Source of the DNA: Martinezella rhizogenes
GTDB taxonomy: Bacteria > Pseudomonadota > Alphaproteobacteria > Rhizobiales > Rhizobiaceae
Reading direction: 5' to 3'
Length of the DNA stretch: 64,000 nucleotides
NCBI GenBank assembly: GCA_013322215.1
Contig: JAAMEZ010000014.1
Location: forward strand, 1 to 64,000
A program made the translations under genes and the position numbers. Below are positions 46,184-55,764 of this stretch, in pieces. The notes beneath the pieces were generated by a model. The model was not told the origin of the DNA. It was given only the letters and a program-made list of their open reading frames with translations, and did no database searches. How positions within the stretch are numbered: position 1 is the stretch's first letter; every line of letters starts with the position of its first letter.

Positions 46184-46494
46184 AAATGACCAGTCTTGCG
46201 ATATCTCGGAGTTTTTCGTTCCTTTGGCCGATGATGTCGTCACGGTGAAGCCGCTAAAGAGTGGGCGGAAATCCTCGAGCGGCCGAGGTTTACTTTCGCC
46301 GGCCGCCAACGACGATATCCATTCTTGCGCACATATCAGCGTATTCAAAAGCGTCAGACAATACTAACTGGCTGGGTTACGACGCAGGGCTTGCACGCCA
46401 CATCGGGGATTCCCGAAACAACTGATATCGGCATATTGCCCTGGCACCTTTTCGATACAAGCCGCTACCAAGTTTAAGCCCATCCCACGCGGGG
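46184..46494. other. Gap, no gene supported
   Basis: No gene is seen between the 140-bp element and the end of the ABC ATPase gene. A minus-strand frame (46076-46348) is not recognised and overlaps the element. Confidence 0.4.
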
Positions 46495-47268
46495 TTACCC
46501 GGTCGCGCGAGCATTTCGATACTTACTAACGACCAGATCCATCAATTCCTGGATCGAAGTTTCGGTGGTAGGCTTGTCGAAGGCGATGGCGCCGTTCTCG
46601 ACAAGGTTGATGTGGTCACAGACATCGAAAATTTGCGCGTAATTGTGTGCAATGATGATGATGGCAACTTCCCCCTCACGCTTCAGACGTTGGATAACAT
46701 CAAGAATCTGGGCGGATTCCTTGACGCCCATCGCCGCCGTTGGCTCATCGAGCAAGAGAACTTTCGCCTTTTGGTAGACAGAACGAGCAACTGCAATTGC
46801 CTGTCGCTGACCGCCGGATAGTCTAGCGACTGGCACATCAACGGACGGAATCCTCACCCCCATGCGGTCCAGCAATTCAATCGCCCGCGCCCGCATTGTG
46901 CGATCATCGAGAATGCCGAGAAAACGACCATGGACCGGCTCACGCCGCAAGAACATGTTGCGGTAGACATTCACTTCGTTGATCAGCGCCAGATCTTGGA
47001 AGACGGCTTCGATACCAAGGGAACGTGCGTGGCTTACCGAGTGAAGCGTGGTGGGTTGCCCCTCGAAATAGAGCTGGCCGCTTGTCGGACGATGAAAGCC
47101 GGTCAGGATCTTGATGAGGGTGGACTTGCCTGCGCCGTTGTCGCCGAGAAGCCCCAGAACTTCGCCTCGGTGAAGCCGCAGGTTGATGTCCCGCAGTGCT
47201 GTCACCTGGCCGAACGACTTTGCGATGTGCTCCGCCCTGAGGACTTCGGTTTGAACCTGGTCTGGCAT
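46495..47268 (-). CDS. Sugar ABC transporter ATPase, single-domain (FrcA type)
   Basis: A 257-residue single-cassette ATPase. Walker A GDNGAGKST, signature LSGGQRQ, Walker B VLLLDEPTAAMG, and the H-loop AHNYAQI. A single NBD rather than the double cassette of RbsA/AraG is typical of the fructose/mannose type FrcA of rhizobia. ATG 47268 overlaps the permease stop (TGATG); a GTG start at 47271 is also possible. It is the last gene of an SBP-permease-ATPase operon. Confidence 0.92.
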   Translation of the reverse strand: MPDQVQTEVLRAEHIAKSFGQVTALRDINLRLHRGEVLGLLGDNGAGKSTLIKILTGFHRPTSGQLYFEGQPTTLHSVSHARSLGIEAVFQDLALINEVNVYRNMFLRREPVHGRFLGILDDRTMRARAIELLDRMGVRIPSVDVPVARLSGGQRQAIAVARSVYQKAKVLLLDEPTAAMGVKESAQILDVIQRLKREGEVAIIIIAHNYAQIFDVCDHINLVENGAIAFDKPTTETSIQELMDLVVSKYRNARATG

Positions 47269-48299
47269 CACACGTCTCCACCGCGCATTTGGATCAGGCG
47301 AATGTTGACTGCCATGGTCACAAGGATCGCCGCTCCGAGGATCATATCGAATGTGTAGGCGCTGACGCCGAGAAGCGTGAAGCCGTCCGTCAGTATACCC
47401 AGCACCAGCGATCCGATCAGAGCACCGATGACCGTTCCCACACCACCGGTGAGCAAGGTGCCGCCGATAACCGCACCCGCCATCGCCTGGAACATGATCT
47501 GGGAGCCGCCGGCCAGGGGGTCGACGGATCCGATCCGAAACGCGTCAATTATCCCCGCGAAGCCGCCCAAGGCGCTGCATAGGATAAAATTGCCGATCTT
47601 TATCAGGCGCACGGATATCCCGACTTCGGCTGCGCCGACGAGATTTCCGCCGGTTGCAACGGTATGAAGACCCCAACGCGTCTTCTTGAGAACAAACTGC
47701 AAGATGAGCGTGATGGCGACAGCCCATCCGAGTTCCGACCAGGCGCTACCGCCGAACAGGCTAGTAAATCCTGGCCCAGCTTGCGGCTCCACCGGAAAGC
47801 CGCCTGAGATCGTTAGCGTGAATCCATTGATGGCGAACAGCATTCCAAGCGTCGTAACAAAGGATGGCACCCGTAGCAGTGTCGTGATCAGCCCGTTGAT
47901 CAGGCCCACCACGGCTGCCGCGCCGAGACCTGCGAGGATCGCTACATAGTATGGAATGCCTGCAGCCGCCGCGAAATACATGACAAATGGCGTCAGTGCG
48001 TACACCATTCCGACCGACAGGTCGACCTCACCGCAGACCAGCACCATCACTTCGCCACCGGCGATAATTGCTGTTGTGCCGGAGTATTGGATGAGGTTCT
48101 GCAGATTGGCTTGTGACAGGAACGCGCCATTGGCATACTGAAAATAGGCAGCAAGCGCGATGCCTGCTGCGAGAATGCTCGTTTCACGCCAGCGCAAGAC
48201 GACCATTGCGATGCTCTGCCACGGCCGCAATCGTGATGCCGTCTTGTAGGGCTTTGCATCAACATGGGCCGATGGACGACCGGCATCTTGTTCGGTCAT
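47268..48299 (-). CDS. Sugar ABC transporter permease (FrcC/RbsC type)
   Basis: A 343-residue inner-membrane permease of the BPD_transp_2 family, with about ten helices and the characteristic EVDLSVGMVYALTPFV and GVGTVIGALIGSLVLGILTDGF segments. It pairs with the ATPase and the binding protein. ATG 48299 is preferred; ATG 48323 is in frame. A 38-base gap separates it from the binding protein gene. Confidence 0.92.
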   Translation of the reverse strand: MTEQDAGRPSAHVDAKPYKTASRLRPWQSIAMVVLRWRETSILAAGIALAAYFQYANGAFLSQANLQNLIQYSGTTAIIAGGEVMVLVCGEVDLSVGMVYALTPFVMYFAAAAGIPYYVAILAGLGAAAVVGLINGLITTLLRVPSFVTTLGMLFAINGFTLTISGGFPVEPQAGPGFTSLFGGSAWSELGWAVAITLILQFVLKKTRWGLHTVATGGNLVGAAEVGISVRLIKIGNFILCSALGGFAGIIDAFRIGSVDPLAGGSQIMFQAMAGAVIGGTLLTGGVGTVIGALIGSLVLGILTDGFTLLGVSAYTFDMILGAAILVTMAVNIRLIQMRGGDV

Positions 48300-48337
48300 A
48301 GCGAACCAACCTTCGATCAACATTCGACGTTCGGCAA

Positions 48338-49423
48338 TCAGCCGGCGATCGATTTGGGCCTTTCGAGGAGGGCTTTATCGCTGGAATTGCCTTCGAAGCG
48401 GCTCTTCGTCTTGCGATAGGCCTCCACGCCGTCCTTGGTGACGAACTTTAGACCAGTATTCATCTCGGACGGCCCAGTGAGACCGCCGGACGCGGTGAAG
48501 AGGAACATTTCCATCACCGTGTAGAAGCCCTGTAGATAGGGTTGCTGATCAATTGTGAAATCCAGATGCCCTTCAGAGATCGCGTCGAGTGTCTGCGGTA
48601 GAAGATCGAAGCCGCCGGCACGGATGCCTTTGGCGTGAAGACCGTATTTTTGCATGGCCTTGCCGACCGACAAGGTGCTGCCGGCGTCGACCGCGAACAT
48701 GCCTTTCAGATCGGGATGACCGGTATAATAGGCATCGACCCGCGTGACTTCCTCATTGATGGTCGGACCGGTGGCGATCTCCGCCAACGTAATCTTCTTG
48801 CCGGATGCCTTGATTGCATCCCTCGCCCCGTCCATGCGTGGCTGGATGTTGAGCTGGCCTGGCGTGGCGATGAAACCCGCAACATCACCTTCATCGACAA
48901 GACTGACGATGCGTTCACCAAGCGACTTGCCGGCCTGATAAAGGTCTTGGCCAATATAGGCGAGGCGCTTGTTACCGGTCGTATCGGCGTTATAGGCAAA
49001 GACGGGAATACCGGCAGCGAGAGCCCGTTCGACTGGCGCATTGAATGCATGTTGATCGACGAGACAGACGGCAATTGCGTCCGCTTTGGCTGTGATCGCC
49101 GTATCCATCGCGTTGACCATCTCGGACGCAACGGAGGTCTGTGATCCCGTCCATTGATACGAGCATCCGAGCAACGCGCATGCGTCCGCGATGCCATACT
49201 GGGTTGGAACAAAGAAAGGATTGGTCGTGACGTGATTGACAAAAACGAACTTCCAATTCGGATGGCTTGGAAACGCCCCTTCCGTGCTGGTTGCGGCCTT
49301 GGCAAGCGTCGGCAGGCCAGCAATCGCGGCAACGCTTCCGCCCAACATGCCTAGAAGCACGTCGCGGCGCGAATTGCTGCGCAAGCGGCTTAATTGGCCA
49401 TCGTCATTGATATTTCCGGTCAT
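48338..49423 (-). CDS. Sugar ABC transporter substrate-binding protein with Tat-like signal
   Basis: A 361-residue periplasmic binding protein of the peripla_BP_4 family. The N-terminus has SRRDVLLGMLGGSVAAIAG, a twin-arginine-type signal (near residue 18), so it may be exported folded. Mature features: FVNHVTTNPFFVPTQYG at the hinge side, DAIAVCLVDQHAF and GMFAVDAGST. First gene of a three-gene transporter operon, distinct from the chemoreceptor-linked binding protein at 39261. The substrate is a sugar or polyol; the specific one cannot be read. Confidence 0.9.
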   Translation of the reverse strand: MTGNINDDGQLSRLRSNSRRDVLLGMLGGSVAAIAGLPTLAKAATSTEGAFPSHPNWKFVFVNHVTTNPFFVPTQYGIADACALLGCSYQWTGSQTSVASEMVNAMDTAITAKADAIAVCLVDQHAFNAPVERALAAGIPVFAYNADTTGNKRLAYIGQDLYQAGKSLGERIVSLVDEGDVAGFIATPGQLNIQPRMDGARDAIKASGKKITLAEIATGPTINEEVTRVDAYYTGHPDLKGMFAVDAGSTLSVGKAMQKYGLHAKGIRAGGFDLLPQTLDAISEGHLDFTIDQQPYLQGFYTVMEMFLFTASGGLTGPSEMNTGLKFVTKDGVEAYRKTKSRFEGNSSDKALLERPKSIAG

Positions 49424-49953
49424 TGGAATGATCCTCCTCTTTAGTCATCCGACAATTCAATGTCGGAAGGCTTTGTTGCAGGGTGTTTCCCGGCGCCCTT
49501 GACTTAAAGATGGCGGGACCGTCGATTTATCGAAAACAGGTCTCGTCCATTGTAGATGGTGAAGAAATATCGGCATTTCCGTGGCAGAAGTGAGAACGAG
49601 TTGTCGTCCACCGCTTCATGGGCAACTGGCAGTGTCGATCAATCCGAGGTTCGAAACACATGCGCCACCAACGTCCGCGGCGGAAACGTTAGACGTTTCA
49701 ACATCGTATGCCCGCTCGAAATGTTCTTCGAGCTACGAGCCGGGACTCCGGGCCCGAGGGATTCTTGAAAATTAAATTATCGTAACCGACTGACGACGGC
49801 CCGGTTTTGCGCAGGAGAAAGTTTCGGCTTAGGCGCCGTGTGGTAAGTCGGCAGCAATGATCTGAGCGACCGCCTGAATGAGACATATCCGCCCAGCGAT
49901 AGAGCCGCTCACGGATTGCGACCCGCCGTTTGATTTGTTGACAGAATGGGATC
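49424..49953. other. Gap upstream of the sugar ABC operon
   Basis: No gene is supported. It should contain the operon promoter on the minus strand, but no operator was recognised. Confidence 0.4.
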
Positions 49954-49978
49954 GGAACAAAGCCGGCTGGAAATGATT
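49954..49978 (+). promoter_or_regulatory. EcfG-type promoter of DUF4174 gene
   Basis: GGAAC (49954-49958), 16 bases, GATT (49975-49978), 47 bases before ATG 50026. Confidence 0.5.
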
Positions 49979-50025
49979 TATTCTCGAATGCGTGGTGTTC
50001 GAGAATTTCAGTCGAGGATGAATCC

Positions 50026-50406
50026 ATGACGATCGTCGATGAATATAGTGAACTGAAGCTGCAGCCCCAGAAAGCTGCCGAGGGGGTGGAGGTTTTTCGC
50101 GGCAAGAAGCCAGTAGTGGTGATCTTCAACGATCTGACCCGAGAAGCCGGTCGGGAGCAGGAGCGTTTGATCCTTGAAGGCCGCCAGCGGCTCAAAGAGG
50201 CCGATCTGGCGGTTGTGCGCGTGCATGATGGTAAGGTCACGCCTTTATTTGGCGCCGTGAGCGGATTGCGGTCAAAGGTATTTCGTTCGCAACTTGACGC
50301 CAATTCCGTGGTGGACTTTTGCGTCGTACTGGTCAGCAAGGAGGGTGAGGTGCTATTCCGGGCCACAAGACCGGCCGAAATCGCGGAATTCCTTGCCCTC
50401 TTGTAA
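50026..50406 (+). CDS. DUF4174-domain protein
   Basis: A 126-residue soluble protein matching DUF4174: KKPVVVIFNDLTREAGREQERLILEGRQRLKEADLAVVRV, then a conserved VLVSKEGEVLFRATRP strand. The fold is thioredoxin-like without the CxxC pair. Rhizobiales carry several copies. It follows an EcfG-type promoter. No reaction is known. Confidence 0.8.
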   Translation: MTIVDEYSELKLQPQKAAEGVEVFRGKKPVVVIFNDLTREAGREQERLILEGRQRLKEADLAVVRVHDGKVTPLFGAVSGLRSKVFRSQLDANSVVDFCVVLVSKEGEVLFRATRPAEIAEFLALL

Positions 50407-50811
50407 TTGGTCCTCAGACGTCCAACGGTACCAACAAATTGGCAAGACATTGGAATATCGGGCCCAGTCAGGCTGCTTTTTGGGGCGCCAGCCCCTTCCT
50501 GGCAGCGCTACACGAGGGCGACAGAGGTTTGGAGCCAAATCTGACACCTAGCAGTGGTCGGCTACCTCGATCGCGCTATATCCCAAGTTTCAAGCAGGCG
50601 CCGATGCTCAGATCGTTACCAGATCATCTTCCCTAACCAGAATCAAATAATTGTGCCTCGCGGCAGACGAGATGAATTTCGCTTGTATGGAACTCCGAGC
50701 TCTACCCGGGAGCTTGACCGTAAGTCAGCCCGGACTCGATTGAGTTATGCCGGATGGTGTGCACCCTCGGTCTGCCAAGCTAGGGCCGCCACTCAATTCA
50801 CACGGAATTCA
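50407..50811. other. Gap, no gene supported
   Basis: Several short overlapping frames without ribosome binding sites; nothing recognised. Confidence 0.4.
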
Positions 50812-51048
50812 TATCTTCGCCGAATTCCAAATAGCTGAGAACAAGCAGGTAACTTTCGTGACACAAGTCTCACAGGAGCGCGGACCTATCGTCGTCCTCG
50901 AAAAGCAATGACGCAAGCTTTTGCCAAAATCCATTCTCCTCGTTAGCCGCGAATGCGATGGCATCGGGCCACGTCAGCAACTCGACTTTGTCGGAGAGAT
51001 GTCAACGGAAATCAGCCGCTCGGTCGCCTCGTTCGCGCCGGCAACGCG
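50812..51048 (-). pseudogene. Decayed partial copy of the stress-like gene at 52065
   Basis: The stretch aligns with about 52134-52352 over some 220 bases at roughly 85% identity (for example CAAGCTTTTGCCAAAATCCATTCTCCTCGTT split by one base change). The frame carries stop codons and small indels, and the gene's ends are missing. It is a remnant of a tandem or dispersed duplication of that gene. Confidence 0.75.
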
Positions 51049-51170
51049 GCCGAACGGCTGGGCGATTGCAGGAGATGGTTTTGCCAACTATTTCGAACGG
51101 CCGAGCTTCCGATTGAGACGAAAAACATCTGGCAGAGAATCAGGACACCCGAGACCGGCAAAGCGCAAGA

Positions 51171-51917
51171 CTAGCCAAGCAACCAAGCAAACGCGCGGCG
51201 TAATTCCTGGGCACCGTCCGTTTCGTACCAGCGACCGTGTGCCAGGATAATCCGCTCGGGACCCCATTCGATCATCGTTTCGACTGCAGCTTTGAGGTCC
51301 AGGAGATTTCGCGAGAAGGTCATTCTCATGTCCCGGGGCATGCTTCCATGCGGGTCCTGCACTCCGCCGAGCCATGTAAGACAGCGCATGAAGAAGCCAT
51401 CGAGCCGGGAGGGTTCAAAATTCTCGATGAAGTCAGTGAGCACCAATGTACGGCTCTTACGATGAAAAAACTCGATCTCCGTCATGAAGCTACTTTCCAC
51501 GGGCAAGGTCACGAGTTCGTCATCCCACGGATAGCCGGTCCTCCTTAACAGGTCATTCGCAGGAAAATTGATGCGCCCCCTGGATTGTTCGCGAATGCGG
51601 GGGGCAAGATAGATATCCGCGCCAGGATAGGCGTCTTTCCAATCGGGGATCCACCAATAATGGATGCGGTTCGGTCCCACGATCCAGCGCGGGGAGCCCA
51701 ATTCTTGCAACTGCTTTTCTAAAGTGGGCGAGAGTGCAGTCGGCGAATGAATGAAAAGGCCGCCGGCAAGCCTGATCACGGTCATTCGCGTTGGGAACGG
51801 CATCCTGGGCCATGGCATGCCAAACCGTATGATCGGACCGTCGACGATCCAGATATCCTCCGCAACCGGCTTCAGAACACCAATCGGTGGGTAGGTCCCT
51901 CGGGGCTCACAAGACAA
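51171..51917 (-). CDS. DUF4336 metallo-beta-lactamase-fold protein
   Basis: A 248-residue DUF4336 protein. The fold is seen in VAEDIWIVDGP, MTVIRLAGGLFIHSPTALS, GSPRWIVGPNRIHYWWIPDWKDAYPGADIYLAP and, near the end, RIILAHGRWYETDG. Typical MBL HxHxDH metal residues are absent or altered, as in this group. TTG 51917 is the likely start because AAGGAGG is seven bases upstream. The reaction is unknown. Confidence 0.82.
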   Translation of the reverse strand: MSCEPRGTYPPIGVLKPVAEDIWIVDGPIIRFGMPWPRMPFPTRMTVIRLAGGLFIHSPTALSPTLEKQLQELGSPRWIVGPNRIHYWWIPDWKDAYPGADIYLAPRIREQSRGRINFPANDLLRRTGYPWDDELVTLPVESSFMTEIEFFHRKSRTLVLTDFIENFEPSRLDGFFMRCLTWLGGVQDPHGSMPRDMRMTFSRNLLDLKAAVETMIEWGPERIILAHGRWYETDGAQELRRAFAWLLG

Positions 51918-52064
51918 GGTGCCTCCTTCTTTAGAGATCGACGATCGGCTTAGACGCTGCCTGGAGACGGTAGCGCATGCTGACGCCGCCATGTCGCGCA
52001 GTTGGGCAACCGTTGAAGATTGAGAAGCACCGATCGCCCGTATCCATTTGCAGGTAACGTAGTT

Positions 52065-52415
52065 TCATTTCTCGAAACAGCTGTCGCGAGGATCCCAAAG
52101 ATCATCATTGTCGAGAATGTCGAGCGCGAGATCGTCTTCACCGAATTCCAAATCGCTGAGAACAAGCAGGTGGCTTCCGTGACGCAAGTCTCGCAGAAGC
52201 GCGGTCCTGTCGTCGTCTTCGAACAGCAACGTCGCAAGCTTTTGCCAAAATCCATTCTCCTCGTTGGCCGCGAATGCGATGGCATCGGCTCCCGTCAGCA
52301 ACTCGATCTTTGTCGGAGAGATGCCAACGGAAACCAGACGCTCGATCGCCTCGTTCGCGCTGTCAAGGTCATCGAAAAGCGCCGTTATTGCATTTGTCTT
52401 TTGCTTTGGCGCCAT
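52065..52415 (-). CDS. Small stress-like protein, YflT/17M-like fold
   Basis: A 116-residue acidic protein with AITALFDDLDSANEAIERLVSVGISPTKIELLTGAD at the N-terminus and HGSHLLVLSDLEFGEDD at the C-terminus, paralogous in layout to the gene at 2615. ATG 52415 is preferred. ATG 52475, also in frame, lies inside the conserved operator 52458-52476, which would make that sequence both promoter and coding. A degraded copy is at 50812-51048. Confidence 0.7.
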   Translation of the reverse strand: MAPKQKTNAITALFDDLDSANEAIERLVSVGISPTKIELLTGADAIAFAANEENGFWQKLATLLFEDDDRTALLRDLRHGSHLLVLSDLEFGEDDLALDILDNDDLWDPRDSCFEK

Positions 52416-52457
52416 CGCTAGCAGACCCGTCAACTCTTCGAGTAGAGAGGCGTGATT

Positions 52458-52476
52458 TATATCATGCCATGACATA
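52458..52476 (-). promoter_or_regulatory. 19-bp palindromic operator, site a
   Basis: The minus strand reads TATGTCATGGCATGATATA. It lies 43 bases before ATG 52415 in the orientation shared by all five sites (a-e). Confidence 0.55.
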
Positions 52477-52685
52477 GTTTGTACAGGCCGGTCAGGATCG
52501 CAAGATCGGAAATTTGATGTCAAGCCGGTAAGGCCACGGCAGCTCGCCCAAGTCCGGTCCGGCTACACGCTGTGATCGCACGAACTCCTCGTTATTTTGT
52601 CAGCGGCGGAGTAGCTCCAGATCCTGTAGGGACGGCGAACCAAAGCGGCTCAAATATCTTTCAATTTTTCCCGCGCCCTCTTTAA

Positions 52686-52706
52686 TATATGTCACGGCAT
52701 GATATA
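52686..52706 (+). promoter_or_regulatory. 19-bp palindromic operator, site b
   Basis: TATATGTCACGGCATGATATA; within it TATGTCACGGCATGATATA has one mismatch to the motif. It lies 67 bases before ATG 52774. The rest of 52416-52773 has no gene. Confidence 0.55.
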
Positions 52707-52773
52707 TATTCTTTGGAGGAGCAGGAAGAAGTGGTGGCTGGCCGAACCATCGAAGGGTAGCGCCATTTAAGCC

Positions 52774-53094
52774 ATGGAGGAATTCCAAGTGGAACGGCTC
52801 GATGCCAGAATTGATGGTTCGATACGACTTGATCGCGATGTGCGGTTCTACGGCCTCATCACCGGAAGCCTGACGGTTCCGAAAGGCCGGATCTGTGAAC
52901 TCCACGGAACGATTTCTCACGATTTAATTGTCGAGCCTGGCGCGACTGCCGTGGTCTATGGCACCGTTGCCGGTCTTCTCAGAAACCAGGGAGGCGACGT
53001 CCGCGTCTTCGGTTCCGTTGGATCGGTGGTGGATTCGGACGCAACAAAGCCGACGGATTTGTCGTCACCAGCTGCCGCGAGAGCTGGATCATGA
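52774..53094 (+). CDS. Bactofilin-like beta-helix protein
   Basis: A 106-residue protein with repeated short strands separated by Gly/Asp turns: DRDVRFYGLITGSLTVPKGRICELHGTISHDLIVEPGATAVVYGTVAGLLRNQGGDVRVFGSVGSVV. This resembles the bactofilin/polymer-forming cytoskeletal core, but it is shorter and has no typical N-terminal tail. It may polymerise. An operator site lies 67 bases upstream. Family assignment is by pattern only. Confidence 0.6.
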   Translation: MEEFQVERLDARIDGSIRLDRDVRFYGLITGSLTVPKGRICELHGTISHDLIVEPGATAVVYGTVAGLLRNQGGDVRVFGSVGSVVDSDATKPTDLSSPAAARAGS

Positions 53095-53307
53095 CTATTT
53101 GAGTCCAAAAGCGGGACGACTTCAATCGAATGACTGATTGATAGGCTTCCGGGCCTTCGGTCTTCTCGGACGCGATGGCGATTGTAGGCGGGCCTGGAAC
53201 GGCAGGATGCCTGAAGATGCTGAGTTGATGGAACTGAGCCATGGGCAGGTCGATGATAGCATTCCGAAATTTCAAGGTCCCCATCAAACCGCCGGAACGG
53301 AAAGACC

Positions 53308-53619
53308 ATGGCTGAGGTAGTGCACTTCAAAGCATTTAAAGCGCGATCCAGACGACGTCGCGTCGAAGCCGCTGCCTGTAAGGCAAACTTGCGCCTGCCA
53401 GACTTGCATACCCCATCGGTGGGACGTAGCACATCCGATGCTGCACACAGAAATCCCGAGGCAATTCCGTCCTTCATGGGTGTGCTGAACACGGTGGTCA
53501 TTCCACTCGTCATCTTACTTTGCTCGATTGCGGCTTTCGCCATCTTTATCACGCATCTAAGCGGCCAGCCGGGTTATTCAGCGAGGAATAATGTATCGCC
53601 TCCCACATTAATCGAATGA
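53308..53619 (+). CDS. Hypothetical protein with one C-terminal membrane helix
   Basis: A 103-residue protein with an Arg-rich N-terminal half and a single strong transmembrane helix at about residues 59-83 (VVIPLVILLCSIAAFAIFI). GGAAAG lies six bases before ATG 53308. No family is recognised. It converges with the ClC gene at 53653. Confidence 0.5.
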   Translation: MAEVVHFKAFKARSRRRRVEAAACKANLRLPDLHTPSVGRSTSDAAHRNPEAIPSFMGVLNTVVIPLVILLCSIAAFAIFITHLSGQPGYSARNNVSPPTLIE

Positions 53620-53652
53620 TCGGCAAGGCCGATACGACCTGCGACCGCTCTC

Positions 53653-55521
53653 TCATCTGGGATAGATTTTGAGACCGTCAGCCACCGAGTTGGCGACGTG
53701 CTCCCTGGTGATGACGCCGACGACATCGGCTTCTCGCGGAACCCCGCGCCCACGAACAACCACTGCCATGAAAGCGTTCTTCCGCCATATGCGCTGAATG
53801 ACCTCGGAGGCGATCATTTCGGTACCGACGATGGTAAAGTCGCGGCTTGCGATATCGCCGAGATTGACACCCGTATGACGATCTTCCAGGCCGTGTCGCA
53901 GCCCTGTGTTGATGCGTATGACGCCGAACACGTGGCTTCCCTTGATCACCACGATATGGCGAAGCCGTGCTTCGTGCTCGTGCTGTCGCAGGAACGCATC
54001 GAAGCTTTGTTCGGCTTGCAGGACAAGGATGTCGTTGTCCATGACTTCGCGGGCATGGCGCACGAGAAACATGTTGGCATGCAGCGCCTTTGGGATCGGT
54101 TGACCTCGGCGGACCAGTTTGAGCGTGTAGATGTTCTCTCGGGAAAGCAGCCGACGGATACCGACGCTGGTGGCGACCGCAAGGATCATCGGCATGACGA
54201 TGTCATATTCCCGGGTCATCTCGAATGTCATGGTTATCGCCGTCATCACCGCACCGGTGCCCCCGCCGACCATTGCGCCCATGCCGACCATGGCAAAAGC
54301 CGGGATGCTGATCGGAAGCGGAACTCCGAGCACTTGGAGAACAGCTGCAAAGCCGCCGCCGAGCGTTGCGCCCATGAAGAGCGATGGCGAGAAGATACCG
54401 CCGGAAGATCCCGCACCCAGGCTGGCCGATGTCGCGATTAGCTTGCATGCGAACAGCAGGGCGAGAAGCGACACGGATGTCATGTGCCCGACCAGAATGC
54501 TCTCGATCGTCGCGTAACCGACACCATCGACGTAATACTGGCCGAAACGGTCGAAGAGAATGTACATGAGAAGGCCGAGAAACCACATGCCGAGGATATG
54601 GCGCGCGTAGCGGCCTGGAATTTTCTCGAAGCAGTCTTCCGCCAAATGCAAGCCGTGAATGAAGGCCGCAGCAGCCACGCCGGCCACGGCGCCGAGCGCG
54701 GCATAGAGAAACAGCAGTATGACCGCGCTCCCATCGGTGGTTAGCGCCTGCAGGGGCGGCACGAGGAATGCGGGCTGCGGGCCGATGAACCACCGGCCGA
54801 CGAACGTCGCGGCTCCCGTGGCGATTGCGACCGGCAAGAAGGTGCTGACACTGACCTCCGGCATCATCAGTTCAATGGCGAACATGACGCCGCCAATCGG
54901 CGTGTTGAAGGTCGCGGCGATACCCGCGCCGGCGCCGGCTGCAACCATCACGATCCGCTGGCCAATCGGCATGCGGATGATCTGCCCAAGAGTTGATCCG
55001 AGTGCTGAACCGATCTGGATGATCGGACCTTCGCGGCCGACCGACGAGCCGCTACCGATCGCAACCGCGGAAGCCAGGGATTTCACGACCGCGACAATTG
55101 GCCGGATCCGGCCCTCATGATGATAGATGGCGTTCATGACCTCCGGGACCCCGTGTCCCTTGGCCTCGGGTGCAAAATTGCTGACGAGAAAAGTGACAAT
55201 GATCCCGCCGACGACCGGCGCGGCGATGATGAACACACCCCATCGGCTGGGCGCGGTGAACAGGTTTGCGTCATAGGTGATTGAGAACGTGCCGTTGAAA
55301 AACAGGTTGTGCAGAAGTCCGATCAAATCGCGGAAGAGGACCGCCCCCACTCCCGTTACGATGCCAAGGCCAAGTGCGAGAGCCGACAATAGAAGCAAAC
55401 TCAGCCGCAAGTCTTCGTCATGCTCGGGCGCACCATTCTTAGGGATGTATTCCCTGGAGTTTTTTTCAGTCGGCGGAAAAGCCTTCCCATGATCAAGGTC
55501 CGAGTTTTGTGTTTCGACCAT
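53653..55521 (-). CDS. ClC chloride channel/transporter with C-terminal CBS pair
   Basis: A 622-residue ClC protein. The conserved selectivity regions are GHGVPEVMNA (region 1, about 110), GREGPIIQIG (region 2, with the gating glutamate, about 160) and GGIFSPSLFMGATLGGG (region 3, about 345). A soluble C-terminal CBS region (about 455-620) could bind nucleotides. The glutamate in GREGP suggests H+/Cl- exchange rather than a pore. ATG 55521 is used because the longer frame (to 56172) has no family homology. An operator site is upstream. Confidence 0.92.
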   Translation of the reverse strand: MVETQNSDLDHGKAFPPTEKNSREYIPKNGAPEHDEDLRLSLLLLSALALGLGIVTGVGAVLFRDLIGLLHNLFFNGTFSITYDANLFTAPSRWGVFIIAAPVVGGIIVTFLVSNFAPEAKGHGVPEVMNAIYHHEGRIRPIVAVVKSLASAVAIGSGSSVGREGPIIQIGSALGSTLGQIIRMPIGQRIVMVAAGAGAGIAATFNTPIGGVMFAIELMMPEVSVSTFLPVAIATGAATFVGRWFIGPQPAFLVPPLQALTTDGSAVILLFLYAALGAVAGVAAAAFIHGLHLAEDCFEKIPGRYARHILGMWFLGLLMYILFDRFGQYYVDGVGYATIESILVGHMTSVSLLALLFACKLIATSASLGAGSSGGIFSPSLFMGATLGGGFAAVLQVLGVPLPISIPAFAMVGMGAMVGGGTGAVMTAITMTFEMTREYDIVMPMILAVATSVGIRRLLSRENIYTLKLVRRGQPIPKALHANMFLVRHAREVMDNDILVLQAEQSFDAFLRQHEHEARLRHIVVIKGSHVFGVIRINTGLRHGLEDRHTGVNLGDIASRDFTIVGTEMIASEVIQRIWRKNAFMAVVVRGRGVPREADVVGVITREHVANSVADGLKIYPR

Positions 55522-55596
55522 GGGTGTGTCCTTCAGTGGATTGCGTCTGCCTGCGAAAGCGAACCGATGCGGCAGCTGGCAAGTCATGGATGCATA

Positions 55597-55615
55597 TATA
55601 TCATGACATGACATA
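55597..55615 (-). promoter_or_regulatory. 19-bp palindromic operator, site c
   Basis: The minus strand reads TATGTCATGTCATGATATA, the best match to the consensus, 75 bases before ATG 55521. On its upstream side CTCGGATTTT recurs in sites d and e as CTCGTATTTT. Confidence 0.6.
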
Positions 55616-55764
55616 AAATCCGAGCTATGAAAAGCGACCGATTCGCGATCGGCGGATCGGGTCCAAATCAATCTTGAAGGAAGTTGTCCTCGGCAATCCA
55701 TGCGCCGGATGTGTGCGCAACGGCACGAACCGGACCTCCTTGATAAAAGAAATGATAGGAAACG

